DNA of 64,000 nucleotides, from positions 124,001-188,000 of the forward strand of contig CAVYRL010000004.1 of assembly GCA_963771025.1 (NCBI GenBank), written 5' to 3'. The notes below the pieces were generated by a model, which worked only from the letters and a program-made list of their open reading frames with translations, did not search any database and had not been told where the DNA came from. Origin of the DNA: Miltoncostaea sp963771025. Lineage in GTDB: Bacteria; Actinomycetota; Thermoleophilia; Miltoncostaeales; Miltoncostaeaceae. Numbering within the stretch: the stretch's first letter is position 1; the number at the start of each line of letters is the position of its first letter. Positions 22,528 through 34,527 of this stretch are shown here, piece after piece. Made by a program: the position numbers and the translations under genes.

Positions 22528-24969
22528 CTAGTCGGCCGCCACCCTGCGCCGCACCGCGCCGGCGTCCTGGAGGAGAAGGGCGTCCGCCGCGACGGTGCGG
22601 CTGGCCGCGATCGAGAGTTCCCGCACGCGCTGCTTGACCCGCGCGATCCGCGGCGGCGCGACGCTCAGCTCCTGGACGCCGAGGCCCAGCAGCAGGGGCA
22701 CGACGACGGGGTCGGCGGCGGCCTCCCCGCACACGGCGACCCGGCAGCCATTGGCGACGCCGGCCTCGACGACGGTGGCGATCAGGCGCAGCACCGCCGG
22801 GTGCGCCGGGTCCGAGAGGTGGGCGACCCCACCGTTGCCCCGCTCCGCGGCCATCGTGTACTGCACCAGATCGTTGGTGCCGATCGAGAGGAAGTCGACC
22901 TCGGCGGCCAAGGCCCCGGCCAGCAGGGCGGCGGCGGGGACCTCGATCATCGAGCCCACCTCGACGGCCCCCGCGGGCAGGCCATCGGCCTCCAGCGACG
23001 CCCGCGCCTCGTCCAGCAGCGCGCGGGCGGCGCGCAGCTCGCCGATCTCGCTGACCATGGGGAACATGATCCCCACCGGCCCCGCGGCCGCGGCGCGCAG
23101 CGCCGCGCGCAGCTGTGTGCGCAGGATCTCGGGCCGCGCCAGGCACAGCCGCAGGCCGCGCACGCCGAGGAAGGGGTTTGCCTCGGCGGGGAGCGCCAGG
23201 TAGGGGAGGGGCTTGTCGGCGCCCGCGTCGAGGGTCCGCAGCACCAGCCGCCGTCCATCCAGGGCGGCAAGGGCGGAGGCGTACGCCACGTGCTGCTCGT
23301 CCTCGGTCGGGGCCTCGCGGCGGCCCAGGAACAGGAACTCCGTGCGCAGCAGCCCCACTCCCTCGCCACCCTCGGCGCGCGCCTGCGCGGCCTCGGCCGC
23401 CGTGCCGATGTTGCCGGCCACCTCGACCTCGTGCCCGTCCTGCGTGACGGCGGGCTCGTGGGCGCGCTCGCGCGCGCGCCGCGCCAGCCGCTCGTCGTCG
23501 CGCACCCGCTGGGCGTGGCGGATGATGGCCTCGCTGCTCGGCTCCACGACGAGCCGCCCGGCGTCGCCGTCGATCAGCAGCGCGGCACCGTCGGGGATCG
23601 CCAGCGCGCGCGGGCCCAGCCCGGCGACCGAGGGGATCGCCAGCGCGCGGGCGATGATCGATGCGTGCGAGGTCGGCCCGCCGCCCGCCGTGGCGATACC
23701 GGTGACCCGGGCCGGATCGATGGCCGCGACGTCGGCGGCACCGAGCTCGTCGGCGACCACGATGCCCTCGAGCGGAGGCGCGGACCCCGTCCCCGCGAGC
23801 TGCGCGACCACGCGGCGTCCCACCTCGAGCACGTCGCCGCCGCGTTCGCGCAGGTACGGATCGTCGAGTGCGGCGTAGGTCGCCGCCACCGCACGCGCCG
23901 CGTCGTCCCAGGCCCACGCCGCCGACACCCCGCGGTCGATGGCCTCGTCCGCCGCATCGATCAGCGCGGCGTCCTCGAGCATCAGAACCTGGGCCTCGAG
24001 GATGTCGCGCGACTGGGCGTCGGCCCCCTCCGCGATCGTTGCGAGCTCGCTGCGAGCGGCGGCTCGTGCCTCGGCGAGCGCCTGCCGCTCCGCCTCGGGC
24101 GCGTGCGTCGCTTCGCGGGGAGTCGGCGGGCCCTCGCCGCGCATCACCCGCGCCGCGCCCATGCCCCGCCCCGGCGCGGCCGGCACCCCCTGGAGCGTCT
24201 CGCCCGCGGCCGGGGGCACGACGACGGGCGGCTCGGGCGGCGGTGGAGAGGCCTCGCCCCCCGCGATGATGCTCGCGACCGCGCTGAGGGCCTCCGCGGC
24301 CTGGGGGCCGCGGGCCTCCACGCGCACGCGGTCGCCCTCGCGCGCGTTGAGGGTCGCGAGCGCCGTGAGGCTGCGCGCCGAGACCGGCATCCCTCCGCCG
24401 GTCAGGTTGCTCACGCGCACCTCGGCGTCGAGGTCGGCCGCGGCCCGCACCACGGCCGCCGCCGGACGGGCGTGCAGCCCGTGGGCGCCGCGCACCAGCG
24501 CCTCGACCCCGCTCCATGCCACGTCGTCATCGGGCGCGGCGCCCCCATCGGTTGCGGCGTCGGACCCGGCGCCCAGGTGGGCCACCTTGCCGGCCAGCCC
24601 GTTGCGCGCCTCGGCGGCGACCGCCTCGATGGCTCCGCCTGCACGCGACGCGGCCGCCGCGGCGACGGCACCCTCCACCAGCGGCGCCTCGCACAGCAGG
24701 ACCCGACCGCGCACGTCGTCGGCGAGCAGGTCGAGGGCCGTCTCGGCGCTCAGCACCGCCGATCCGAGGTCCATCAGCACCAGGGCGCCACCGGCGCCGA
24801 CCTCCTCGATGGCGGCCATCACGCGGACCGCGTCGGTGCCGAGGGCGCCGGGCTCGTCCGTGCCACCGGCGGCGGCGATCGGCACCTGCCCCCCGCCCAT
24901 CTCGCGCGCCAGCTCGGCCGCGCCCTCGGCGAGGCGCGCGCTGTGCGAGACGATGACGATTCCGACCAT
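22528..24969 (-). CDS. dhaM: multidomain phosphotransferase DhaM-HPr-EI for dihydroxyacetone kinase
   Basis: An 813-residue fusion. Residues 1-130 are a mannose-type EIIA (DhaM) with the phosphorylated His 9 in VIVSHSARLAEG. Residues 155-240 are an HPr domain with His 166 in HGLHARPA. Residues 260-813 are a complete enzyme I with His 435 in GGGPTSHAS and the C-terminal PEP-binding Cys in CGEAAADP. PEP phosphate can thus pass EI to HPr to EIIA inside one chain and on to DhaL-ADP. E. coli DhaM ends with a truncated EI; here EI is full length. ATG 24969 is 17 bases after glpC. The HPr lacks an obvious regulatory Ser46 site in standard context, which suggests a dedicated chain. Confidence 0.92.
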   Translation of the reverse strand: MVGIVIVSHSARLAEGAAELAREMGGGQVPIAAAGGTDEPGALGTDAVRVMAAIEEVGAGGALVLMDLGSAVLSAETALDLLADDVRGRVLLCEAPLVEGAVAAAAASRAGGAIEAVAAEARNGLAGKVAHLGAGSDAATDGGAAPDDDVAWSGVEALVRGAHGLHARPAAAVVRAAADLDAEVRVSNLTGGGMPVSARSLTALATLNAREGDRVRVEARGPQAAEALSAVASIIAGGEASPPPPEPPVVVPPAAGETLQGVPAAPGRGMGAARVMRGEGPPTPREATHAPEAERQALAEARAAARSELATIAEGADAQSRDILEAQVLMLEDAALIDAADEAIDRGVSAAWAWDDAARAVAATYAALDDPYLRERGGDVLEVGRRVVAQLAGTGSAPPLEGIVVADELGAADVAAIDPARVTGIATAGGGPTSHASIIARALAIPSVAGLGPRALAIPDGAALLIDGDAGRLVVEPSSEAIIRHAQRVRDDERLARRARERAHEPAVTQDGHEVEVAGNIGTAAEAAQARAEGGEGVGLLRTEFLFLGRREAPTEDEQHVAYASALAALDGRRLVLRTLDAGADKPLPYLALPAEANPFLGVRGLRLCLARPEILRTQLRAALRAAAAGPVGIMFPMVSEIGELRAARALLDEARASLEADGLPAGAVEVGSMIEVPAAALLAGALAAEVDFLSIGTNDLVQYTMAAERGNGGVAHLSDPAHPAVLRLIATVVEAGVANGCRVAVCGEAAADPVVVPLLLGLGVQELSVAPPRIARVKQRVRELSIAASRTVAADALLLQDAGAVRRRVAAD

Positions 24970-24986
24970 GGCCCGGTCGGCCGGGG

Positions 24987-26201
24987 TCACCCGAGCCCGT
25001 AGGCGCGGTGCAGGATCTCCACCGGATGCACCGACGGTACGCCCGTCGCCTTGGCGATCTGCCAGCGGCACGTCTCGGAGTCGCACACCGACATGCTCGC
25101 CTCCGACTCGCGCACCGCCTCGAACACCGGCTCGCCGACCATCATGGCGATGTCGTACTTCTCGCGCTTGAGCCCGTACGTGCCGGCGACGCCGCAGCAC
25201 ACCGCGTCGACCTGGGTCGCGCGCAGCCCGGGGATCAGACCCATCAGGCCCATCGCCGGCGTGCCGATGCCGTGGCCGCGCTGCTGGCAGGGGGCGTGGT
25301 AGGGCACCTCCATGTCAACCGTCCCGAAGTCGGTCGCCATCTCACCGCGGTCGTGGAGCATCTCGAGGTACTCGCAGATGTCGTAGAGGCGTGATCCGAC
25401 CACCTCGAGATCCTCGTCCTGCACGCCCAGGATCTCCCGCGCCTCGCGCTTGAGCATCAGCGCGCAGCTGGTGGAGGTGGCCACGATGTCGTGACCGGCC
25501 CGTGCGTAGGGGGCCAGCTGGGCGGTCAGCCGGCGCACGTAGCCGCGGGCGTCCGGGAAGATGCCGTTGCTCTGGAGCGGCAGTCCGCAGCAGCCCTGCT
25601 TGGGCACGATCACCTCGAGGCCGTTGTGCTCCAGCACCGCGACGGCCTTCTCGGCGGTCAGCGGCTCGTAGAAGTTGGCGCCGCACCCGTGGAAGTAGAC
25701 GACGGTGCGCGGGGCGGCGGGGTCCGGCGGGCGCCGCCGCGCGCGCGCCCGCTGCTGGAAGGTGCGTCCCGCCCAGGTCGGCATCGGGGCCGAGCGGTGG
25801 ATGCCGATCGTCTTCTCCATCAGGGTGCGCACGAGCCCGTTGCTCATCGTCCAGTTGGCGATCGGCGCCACCGGGGCGCCGAGGCGGCCGGCGAGGGTCG
25901 GGCGTCCCAGCAGCCGGTCCCGGAACGGGATGCCCTTGTCCTCCTTGAGCGCCGCCCGCGCCTGGGAGTTGATCTCGGCGATGTGGACCCCCTGCGGGCA
26001 CACCTGGGTGCAGATGCCGCAGCTCGAGCAGTAGTCGAGCGACGCGTCCGGCGACTCGCCGGTGCCGCGGTAGCGCTCGGCCTGGGGCCCCACGTACTTG
26101 GGTCCGGGGAAGAGGGGCGTCGCGGCCGCGACCGGGCAGTACGTCTCGCAGATGGTGCACTTGACGCAGTGGTCCAGCGAGTCGCGCATCAGGTCGGTCA
26201 T
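24987..26201 (-). CDS. glpC: anaerobic glycerol-3-phosphate dehydrogenase subunit C
   Basis: A 404-residue iron-sulfur protein. Two ferredoxin-type clusters sit near the N-terminus (CVKCTICETYCP and CSSCGICTQVCP), followed by two CCG domains (CGANFYEP...GCCGLP and CQQRGHG...VCCGVAG). GlpC anchors GlpAB to the membrane and passes electrons to quinone. ATG 26201 overlaps the glpB stop (ATGA). All cysteines needed are present. Confidence 0.95.
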   Translation of the reverse strand: MTDLMRDSLDHCVKCTICETYCPVAAATPLFPGPKYVGPQAERYRGTGESPDASLDYCSSCGICTQVCPQGVHIAEINSQARAALKEDKGIPFRDRLLGRPTLAGRLGAPVAPIANWTMSNGLVRTLMEKTIGIHRSAPMPTWAGRTFQQRARARRRPPDPAAPRTVVYFHGCGANFYEPLTAEKAVAVLEHNGLEVIVPKQGCCGLPLQSNGIFPDARGYVRRLTAQLAPYARAGHDIVATSTSCALMLKREAREILGVQDEDLEVVGSRLYDICEYLEMLHDRGEMATDFGTVDMEVPYHAPCQQRGHGIGTPAMGLMGLIPGLRATQVDAVCCGVAGTYGLKREKYDIAMMVGEPVFEAVRESEASMSVCDSETCRWQIAKATGVPSVHPVEILHRAYGLG

Positions 26202-27450
26202 GGCCCCTCCAGGATTGCGGATGCCGCGCGGTAGCCGCCGGCGATGGCGATCCCCTCGCCGGATTTCTCGCGCCAGGGGGCGGCGCCCGCGACGATGGTT
26301 CCCGCCGCGTGGAGGTTGCCCCAGGTCGCCGCGCCCGACGCGTCCACCGGCCGCAGCGCGTCGTCCACAGCGAGGCCGGCGCTCATCAATGGCTGGTGGT
26401 CGAGCTGGCGCGGGCTGAGCCGGGGGGCGCCGTCGGGCGGGCCGGTGACCGCCAGCCCCAGCACGGTCTCGCGGAGCGCCCCGAATGAGTCGAGCTCCAG
26501 GCCGCCGGCGGAGAACCCCCCGGTCGCGAGAACGACGGCGTCGGCGGAAACGGCGCGCTCGCGCACCGCGTCGCGCACCACGATCGCCGTGAGCCGCCCG
26601 CCCGCCGACTCGGACCCGACGGCGGTGGGACCCAGCACCAGTCGGCCGCCCGCCGCGGCGAACGCGTCGAGCAGTTCGTGCTGCAGGCGCATTCCGGGCA
26701 CCGACGGTGGAAGGGTCGGGATTTCGATCACCGGCGCGCCGAGACGCTCGCGCAGATCGTCCCAGGCCTCACCCGCGCGACGCAGGCCGACGACCGCGGG
26801 CAGCGCGACGTGCTCGCCGTCCTCGATCCGCACCCGCAGGGCGTCGGCCACCCGGGCGCGGAAGTCGGGCTCGTCGAAGGCCCGCGCGTACACCGGCCCG
26901 CCCACGTCGGCACGGCCGGGCCGGGGCGAGACGGTCAGGTCGATCGCGCGCGCCTCCACCGTCGCGCCCCCCGGCAGTGCGCTGCGCGACAGGTTCTCGG
27001 CCATCAGCGTCGGGAAGAAGTCCTTCAGCGGATGAAACCCGACCACGGCCAGGCGGCGGATCTGCGCGAGGTCGCCCGCCGCGATGCTGGCCGGAGCCAG
27101 CGCGGTGGGGCGCGGCACGCCGATCGCGCTCGGCAGCAGCATGTTGTGGTCGAGGCCGCCCTCCAGGCGCGCGCCGGGGACCACCTCCCGAAACCACGCG
27201 ATCGACTCCTCCAGATGGGGCGCCAGCGCGACGTAGGGGTGATCCGGGTGCGCGGCCGTGAACGCGGGCAGCGCGTCGCGCGGCGATGCGACCGGACCGG
27301 GGTCGTAGCCGAGCACGTCCAGGGTTCCCGGCGACAGATGGAGGCTGCCCGCGCCGCGGGCGACCACGCTGACGCGCATGCCCTCGCGCGCCAGGCGGAT
27401 CCCGGCCACCAGGCCGGCAAGCCCGGCTCCGACGACGACGATCCGGCGGC

Positions 27451-27454
<4 letters not shown>
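26198..27454 (-). CDS. glpB: anaerobic glycerol-3-phosphate dehydrogenase subunit B
   Basis: A 418-residue flavoprotein with the dinucleotide fold VVVGAGLAGLVAGIRLA at the N-terminus and a C-terminal FAD segment (WGNLHAAGTIVAGA, SGEGIAIAGGYRAA). GlpB is the FMN/FAD subunit that joins GlpA and GlpC. GTG 27454 is chosen because it overlaps the glpA stop (GTGA) and is directly before the Rossmann motif. Annotated by family and operon context. Confidence 0.93.
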
Positions 27455-29042
<1,588 letters not shown>

Positions 29043-29046
<4 letters not shown>

Positions 29047-30548
29047 TCCTCCTCCACCCAGTCGAACGTGCGGGTGACCGCCTTCTTCCAGTGGCGGTAC
29101 TCGCGCTCGCGCTTCTCCGGATCCATCTTGGGCGTCCAGCGCTTGTCCTCCACCCAGTTCTCGCGCAGGTCCTCCTGCTCGGGCCACATGCCGACCGCGA
29201 GACCGGCCGCATACGCCGCGCCGAGCGCCGTGGTCTCGGCCACCGCCGGGCGAATCACGTCGACGTCGAGCAGATCGGCCTGGAACTGCATCAGCAGGTC
29301 GTTCTGCACCATGCCGCCGTCCACCTTGAGCGCGGCGAGATCCACGCCCGAGTCGGCGTTCATCGCCTCGACCACCTCGCGGCTCTGGTACGCCGTCGCC
29401 TCGAGGGTGGCGCGCGCGATGTGGCCGGCGTTGACGAAGCGGGTCAGCCCCGCGATCACGCCGCGCGCCTCACTGCGCCAGTACGGCGCGAACAGCCCCG
29501 AGAAGGCCGGCACGAAGTAGACGCCGCCGTTGTCCTCGACGGTCATGGCCAGCTCCTCGACCTCCGGAGCCGCCTTGATCATCTTGAGGTTGTCGCGGAG
29601 CCACTGCACCAGTGCTCCGGTGATGGCGATCGAGCCTTCGAGGGCGTAGACGGCCGGCTTGTCGCCGATGCGGTAGCCCGCCGTGGTGATCAGCCCGTGC
29701 GTGGAGGGCACGGCCTCGGTGCCCGTGTTGAGCAGTAGGAAGTTGCCGGTGCCGTACGTGTTCTTGGCCTCGCCGACGGCGAAGCAGGTCTGGCCGAAGA
29801 GCGCCGCCTGCTGGTCGCCGAGGTCGCCGGCCACCTTCACGCCCTCGACCGCCGGGATGCGCGCCTCGCCGTAGACCTCGCTGGAGGCGTGGATCTCGGG
29901 GAGCATCGCCCGGGGGACGCCGATCGCGTCGAGCAGTTCCTGATCCCAGTCGAGCGTCGCCAGGTCCATCAGCAGCGTCCGGCTGGCGTTGGTCACGTCG
30001 GTGATGTGGAGCCCGCCGTCGACGCCGCCGGTCAGGTTCCAGATGACCCACGTGTCCATGTTGCCGAACAGCAGCTCACCCGAGCCGGCCCGGTCGGCCG
30101 CGCCCTCGACGTTGTCGAGGATCCAGCGCACCTTCGGACCCGAGAAGTAGGTCGCGATCGGCAGGCCGGTCTTCGCCCGGAAGCGGTCTTGCCCGCCGTC
30201 GGCCATCAGCTTGTTGCAGATCTGGTCGGTGCGGGTGTCCTGCCAGACGATCGCGTTGTAGACCGCCTTGCCCGTCGTCCGGTCCCAGACCACCGCGGTC
30301 TCGCGCTGGTTGGTGATCCCGATGGCGGCGAGCTCGTCCTTGGAGATGCCTGCGGACGAGAGCGCCTCGCCGACCACCTCCTCGGTGCGGCTCCACACCT
30401 CGGCCGGGTCGTGCTCCACCCAGCCGGGCTTCGGGAAGATCTGCTCGTGCTCCTTCTGGGCGATCGAGACCACCCGTCCACCGTGGTCGAAGATCATGAA
30501 CCGCGTGCTCGTGGTCCCCTGGTCGATCGCGCCTGCGTACGTCGCCAC
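29043..30548 (-). CDS. glpK: glycerol kinase
   Basis: A 501-residue FGGY-family kinase which makes glycerol 3-phosphate with ATP. Conserved parts are the N-terminal AIDQGTTSTRFMIFD, the substrate segment NQRETAVVWDRTTG and the C-terminal ATP-site DGGMVQNDLLMQFQAD. Full length and intact. It follows dhaL by 24 bases and its stop overlaps the start region of glpA. ATG 30548 has GGAGGCGATGACGTGG upstream with a GGAGG at a proper distance. Confidence 0.97.
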
Positions 30549-30572
30549 GTCATCGCCTCCGATCGGTCACTG

Positions 30573-31225
30573 TCACGCCCACACCTCCGCCGCGCATCGC
30601 AGCAGCAGGGCGCTCGATGTGGCACCCGGGTCCTGGTGGCCCGCGCTCCGTTCACCCAGGTAGCTCGCCCGGCCCTTGCGGGCCACGAGCGGAATCGTGT
30701 CGCGGGCGCCCTTCTCCCCGGCGTCGGCCGCCTGTCCCAGCGCGGACGCGAAGCTCGCCCCCTCTCCGAGGGCGGCGCGCAGAGCGTCCGCGCCGGGCAG
30801 CAGGGCGTCGAGCATGGTCTTGTCGCCCGGCTCGGCCTTGCCGCGCGATTTGACGCCGGCCACACCGGCGTCGAGGCAGGTCGCCCAGCCCTCGGGGCTG
30901 AGCGACGCGCCATCGCGGGCGCCCGACCCGAACTGCAGGAAGAAGGTGCCGTAGAGAGGTCCTGCCGCACCACCCACCTTGGAGATCAGCGCCATGCCCA
31001 CCGTGCGCATCAGCGCCGGGATCTCGGTGGGCTCGTCCGCGCCGAGCGCGGCCACGACGGCCGTCATCCCGCGGTCCATGTTGATGCCGTGGTCGGCGTC
31101 GCCGATGGCCGCGTCGAGACGGGTCAGCTCGTCCTTGGCCTCGGCCACCGCGCCGGCGAAGGCTCGCACCCACCGGCCGACCTCCGTCACGGTGATCTGC
31201 GTCTGTTCCGTTCCGGGCGCCTCGC

Positions 31226-31229
<4 letters not shown>
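30573..31229 (-). CDS. dhaL: dihydroxyacetone kinase ADP-binding subunit
   Basis: A 218-residue all-helical DhaL. The magnesium/ADP motif GDADHG near residue 43 and the glycine-rich loop KVGGAAGPLYGTFF are present. DhaL holds ADP that is rephosphorylated by DhaM and passes the phosphate to DHA bound on DhaK. ATG 31229 overlaps the dhaK stop (ATGA); residues upstream in frame belong to dhaK. Confidence 0.95.
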
Positions 31230-32226
<997 letters not shown>

Positions 32227-32227
<1 letters not shown>

Positions 32228-33162
32228 CAGAGCTCGTCCTCCGCCACCTCACCGCGGTCCTCGAGTCCGGGGGTGTCCGCCTTGCCCCGGGACTGCAGGA
32301 CGTCGCTGATGAAGAATTGGTAGATGGCGGTGCCGATGGCCCCGCCGATGATCGGCGCCACGATGGGCACCCACCAGTAGTCGTGCAACGGGCCGCCCAC
32401 ATTGCCCGGGAAGGCGGCGTCGCCCCATCCGGCGACCCATGCGAACAGGCGCGGCCCGAGGTCGCGGGCCGGGTTGATCGCGTAGCCCGAGTTGGCGCCG
32501 AAGGACATGCCGATGGCCATCACGCCGAAGCCGATGATGACCGCGCCCAAGTTGCCCTTGGGCGGGATGTTCTTCAGGTCGATGACCGCGAGCACGATGA
32601 TCAGGAGCAGGGCGGTGCCGGTGACCTCGCTGATCACGGGCCCCCAATAGGAGTCGAAATAGCCCGCCGGATTGGTCACGAATATCCCGACGGTGCCCGC
32701 GCTCTTATGGGACTGGTTGGCCGCGTCCTCCGACGCGAAGATCGCCTCTTTGTAGTTGAGGTAGACGATCGAGGCGCCGACGAACGCCCCGGCCACCTGC
32801 GCCGCGATGTACCCGGGCACCTTCGACCACGGGAACGCGCGCTTGAGCGCCAGCGCGATCGTCACGGCGGGGTTGATGTGTGCGCCGCTGATCCCGCCGG
32901 CCACGTAGATGCCCATGATGACGGCCATGCCCCACCCGAAGGTGATGAGCAGCCAGTCTGCATCGGTGGTGATCCCCGACCCGCGCCCCGACTGTGGAAG
33001 CGCTGCCACGTACATCGCCACCACGCCGCAGCCGAACAGGATCAGCACCCCCGTACCGAGGAACTCGGAGAGCAGTTCCCCCCACTGGGTACGTCGCCAG
33101 GCCGCCTGGGAACCCATCACGGCGTTCCAGCCGGTGGGCGGCCTTCCGGATCCCTCTGCCAT
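32227..33162 (-). CDS. glpF: glycerol uptake facilitator (aquaglyceroporin)
   Basis: A 311-residue MIP channel with six helices and two NPA half-helices (SGAHINPAVT, YAINPARDLGPR). The Asp after the second NPA, as in GlpF, favours glycerol over water. It carries N- and C-terminal extensions and a longer loop (about 140-170) than E. coli GlpF. ATG 33162 is preceded by AAGGGGG, better than the in-frame TTG at 33180. It heads the glp/dha operon; the promoter should be in 33163-33286. Confidence 0.95.
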
Positions 33163-33257
33163 TGGTGCCCCCTTCTCCAACGGTTGTGCCGAATGCCACG
33201 AGTATCTCCCCAGGCCCGGGTCCGGGGAAACCCCTCCGTCGCTACCCGACTAACCCA

Positions 33258-33275
33258 GAAAACGCGGAAAACGCC
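33258..33275. repeat. tandem 9-bp repeat upstream of glpF
   Basis: GAAAACGCG-GAAAACGCC, two 9-bp units in tandem between the plsY stop (33287) and the glpF start (33162). A-rich half-sites like this are uncommon in this genome. It may be a regulator site for the glycerol operon, about 95-115 bases before the glpF start. No promoter consensus is clear. Confidence 0.35.
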
Positions 33276-33286
33276 GACCGGGCCGA

Positions 33287-33904
33287 TCACGCGGGGGTGC
33301 GTGGCTCCCCTCGTGGCTCTCGCCGCCGGAGCTCGATCCGGTTCTCGCGCCCCTGCAGCAGGCGGGCGATGTTCCCGCGGTGCAGCAGAAGGACGGCCGC
33401 GGCGGCGATCGCGGTGAACACCACGTCGGCGCGCGGGTAGTCCATCGCCCAGACCAGCGGCACCGCAGCGACGGCCGCGGTGATGCTCGCCAGCGACGTG
33501 TAGCGCGACACCACGGCCACCACGAGCCACAGGCTCAGCAGGATCACGCTGGCCAGGGGCATCAGCGCGATGACCGCCCCGCCGCCGACCGCGACGCCCT
33601 TGCCGCCCTTGAAGCGCATCCACACCGGGAACACGTGGCCCGCCATCGCGGCGCCCGCCGCGATGGCGGGCCACGGGTCGTCGGTCAGCGCCCGGGCGAT
33701 CACCACCGCGAGGACGCCCTTGCCGACGTCGGCCACCAGCACCGCGATGCCGAGGTTGCGGCCCAGGGCGCGGAAGGCGTTGGCCGCCCCGAGGTTGCCG
33801 CTCCCGACCCGCCGCAGGTCGATGCCGCGGGTCTTTCCCGCGAGATACGAGAACGGGATCGACCCCAGCAGGTAGGCGATCACGATCGCGAGCGTCGGGT
33901 TCAT
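33287..33904 (-). CDS. plsY: glycerol-3-phosphate acyltransferase PlsY
   Basis: A 205-residue membrane enzyme with five hydrophobic segments that acylates glycerol 3-phosphate from acyl-phosphate. The three PlsY signature loops are present: GSIPFSYLAG, GSGNLGAANAFR and GHVFPVWMRFKGGKGVA. ATG 33904 overlaps the pgsA stop (ATGA). A link with the glycerol operon directly downstream is plausible as both use glycerol 3-phosphate. Confidence 0.95.
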   Translation of the reverse strand: MNPTLAIVIAYLLGSIPFSYLAGKTRGIDLRRVGSGNLGAANAFRALGRNLGIAVLVADVGKGVLAVVIARALTDDPWPAIAAGAAMAGHVFPVWMRFKGGKGVAVGGGAVIALMPLASVILLSLWLVVAVVSRYTSLASITAAVAAVPLVWAMDYPRADVVFTAIAAAAVLLLHRGNIARLLQGRENRIELRRREPRGEPRTPA

Positions 33905-34500
33905 CGCTCGCTGATCGTGTCGGGATGCGACATCGCCTTGCCCGAGAAGATGCGCCAGCGGGCGACCAGGAAGTAGTGGGCGCCGCTCAGCACCGTCAGC
34001 ACCAGCGCGATGCCCAGGAAGACGTTGCGGATCACGTCCGACACGCCGGGGGCGATGATCAGAGCGAGCGCGACATTCTGGCTCAGGGCTTTGGCCTTGC
34101 CGAACTTCCCTGCCGAGATGATCACGTTCTCCGCGGCCGCCACCAGGCGCAGCCCGGTGACCGCGAACTCGCGGGCGATGATCACCATCGCCACCCAGGC
34201 CGCGACGTCGCCGGTCTCCACCAGCGACACCAGCACCGCCGAGATCAGCAGTTTGTCGGCGAGGGGGTCGAGGAACGCGCCGGCGACGGTGACCATGCCG
34301 CGCGAGCGCGCGATCCATCCGTCCAGTGAATCGGTGATGCAGGCGAGGATGAACACCGCCAGGGCCCACCAGCGCGCGCCGGGGATGCTGTCGACCAGCA
34401 GCAGCACCATCAGCGGCGGGATCAGCATGATCCGCACCGAGGTCAGCCAGAGTGGCGCATTCAGCGGCCCGGATCGCACCCGGCCAGCATATCTCCCCAT
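33901..34500 (-). CDS. pgsA: CDP-diacylglycerol-glycerol-3-phosphate phosphatidyltransferase
   Basis: A 199-residue CDP-alcohol phosphatidyltransferase with the family motif D-G-x2-A-R-x8-G-x3-D-x3-D (SLDGWIARSRG, AFLDPLADK) and about six hydrophobic helices. The N-terminal NAPLWLTSVRI fits PgsA, which makes phosphatidylglycerol phosphate. Start ATG 34500 is 27 bases from the divergent DUF1254 gene. Other CDP-alcohol enzymes in Actinomycetota share the motif, so the exact head group is a little uncertain. Confidence 0.88.
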   Translation of the reverse strand: MGRYAGRVRSGPLNAPLWLTSVRIMLIPPLMVLLLVDSIPGARWWALAVFILACITDSLDGWIARSRGMVTVAGAFLDPLADKLLISAVLVSLVETGDVAAWVAMVIIAREFAVTGLRLVAAAENVIISAGKFGKAKALSQNVALALIIAPGVSDVIRNVFLGIALVLTVLSGAHYFLVARWRIFSGKAMSHPDTISER

Positions 34501-34527
34501 CGCGCCGCCGCCTGCGCCCCGATTAGG

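Noticed and set aside
21937..25002. A 1021-codon open frame antisense to dhaM
   Set aside because: Composition is Arg/Gly/His/Ala-rich without motifs and it is an antisense shadow of a well-conserved gene in a high-GC genome.
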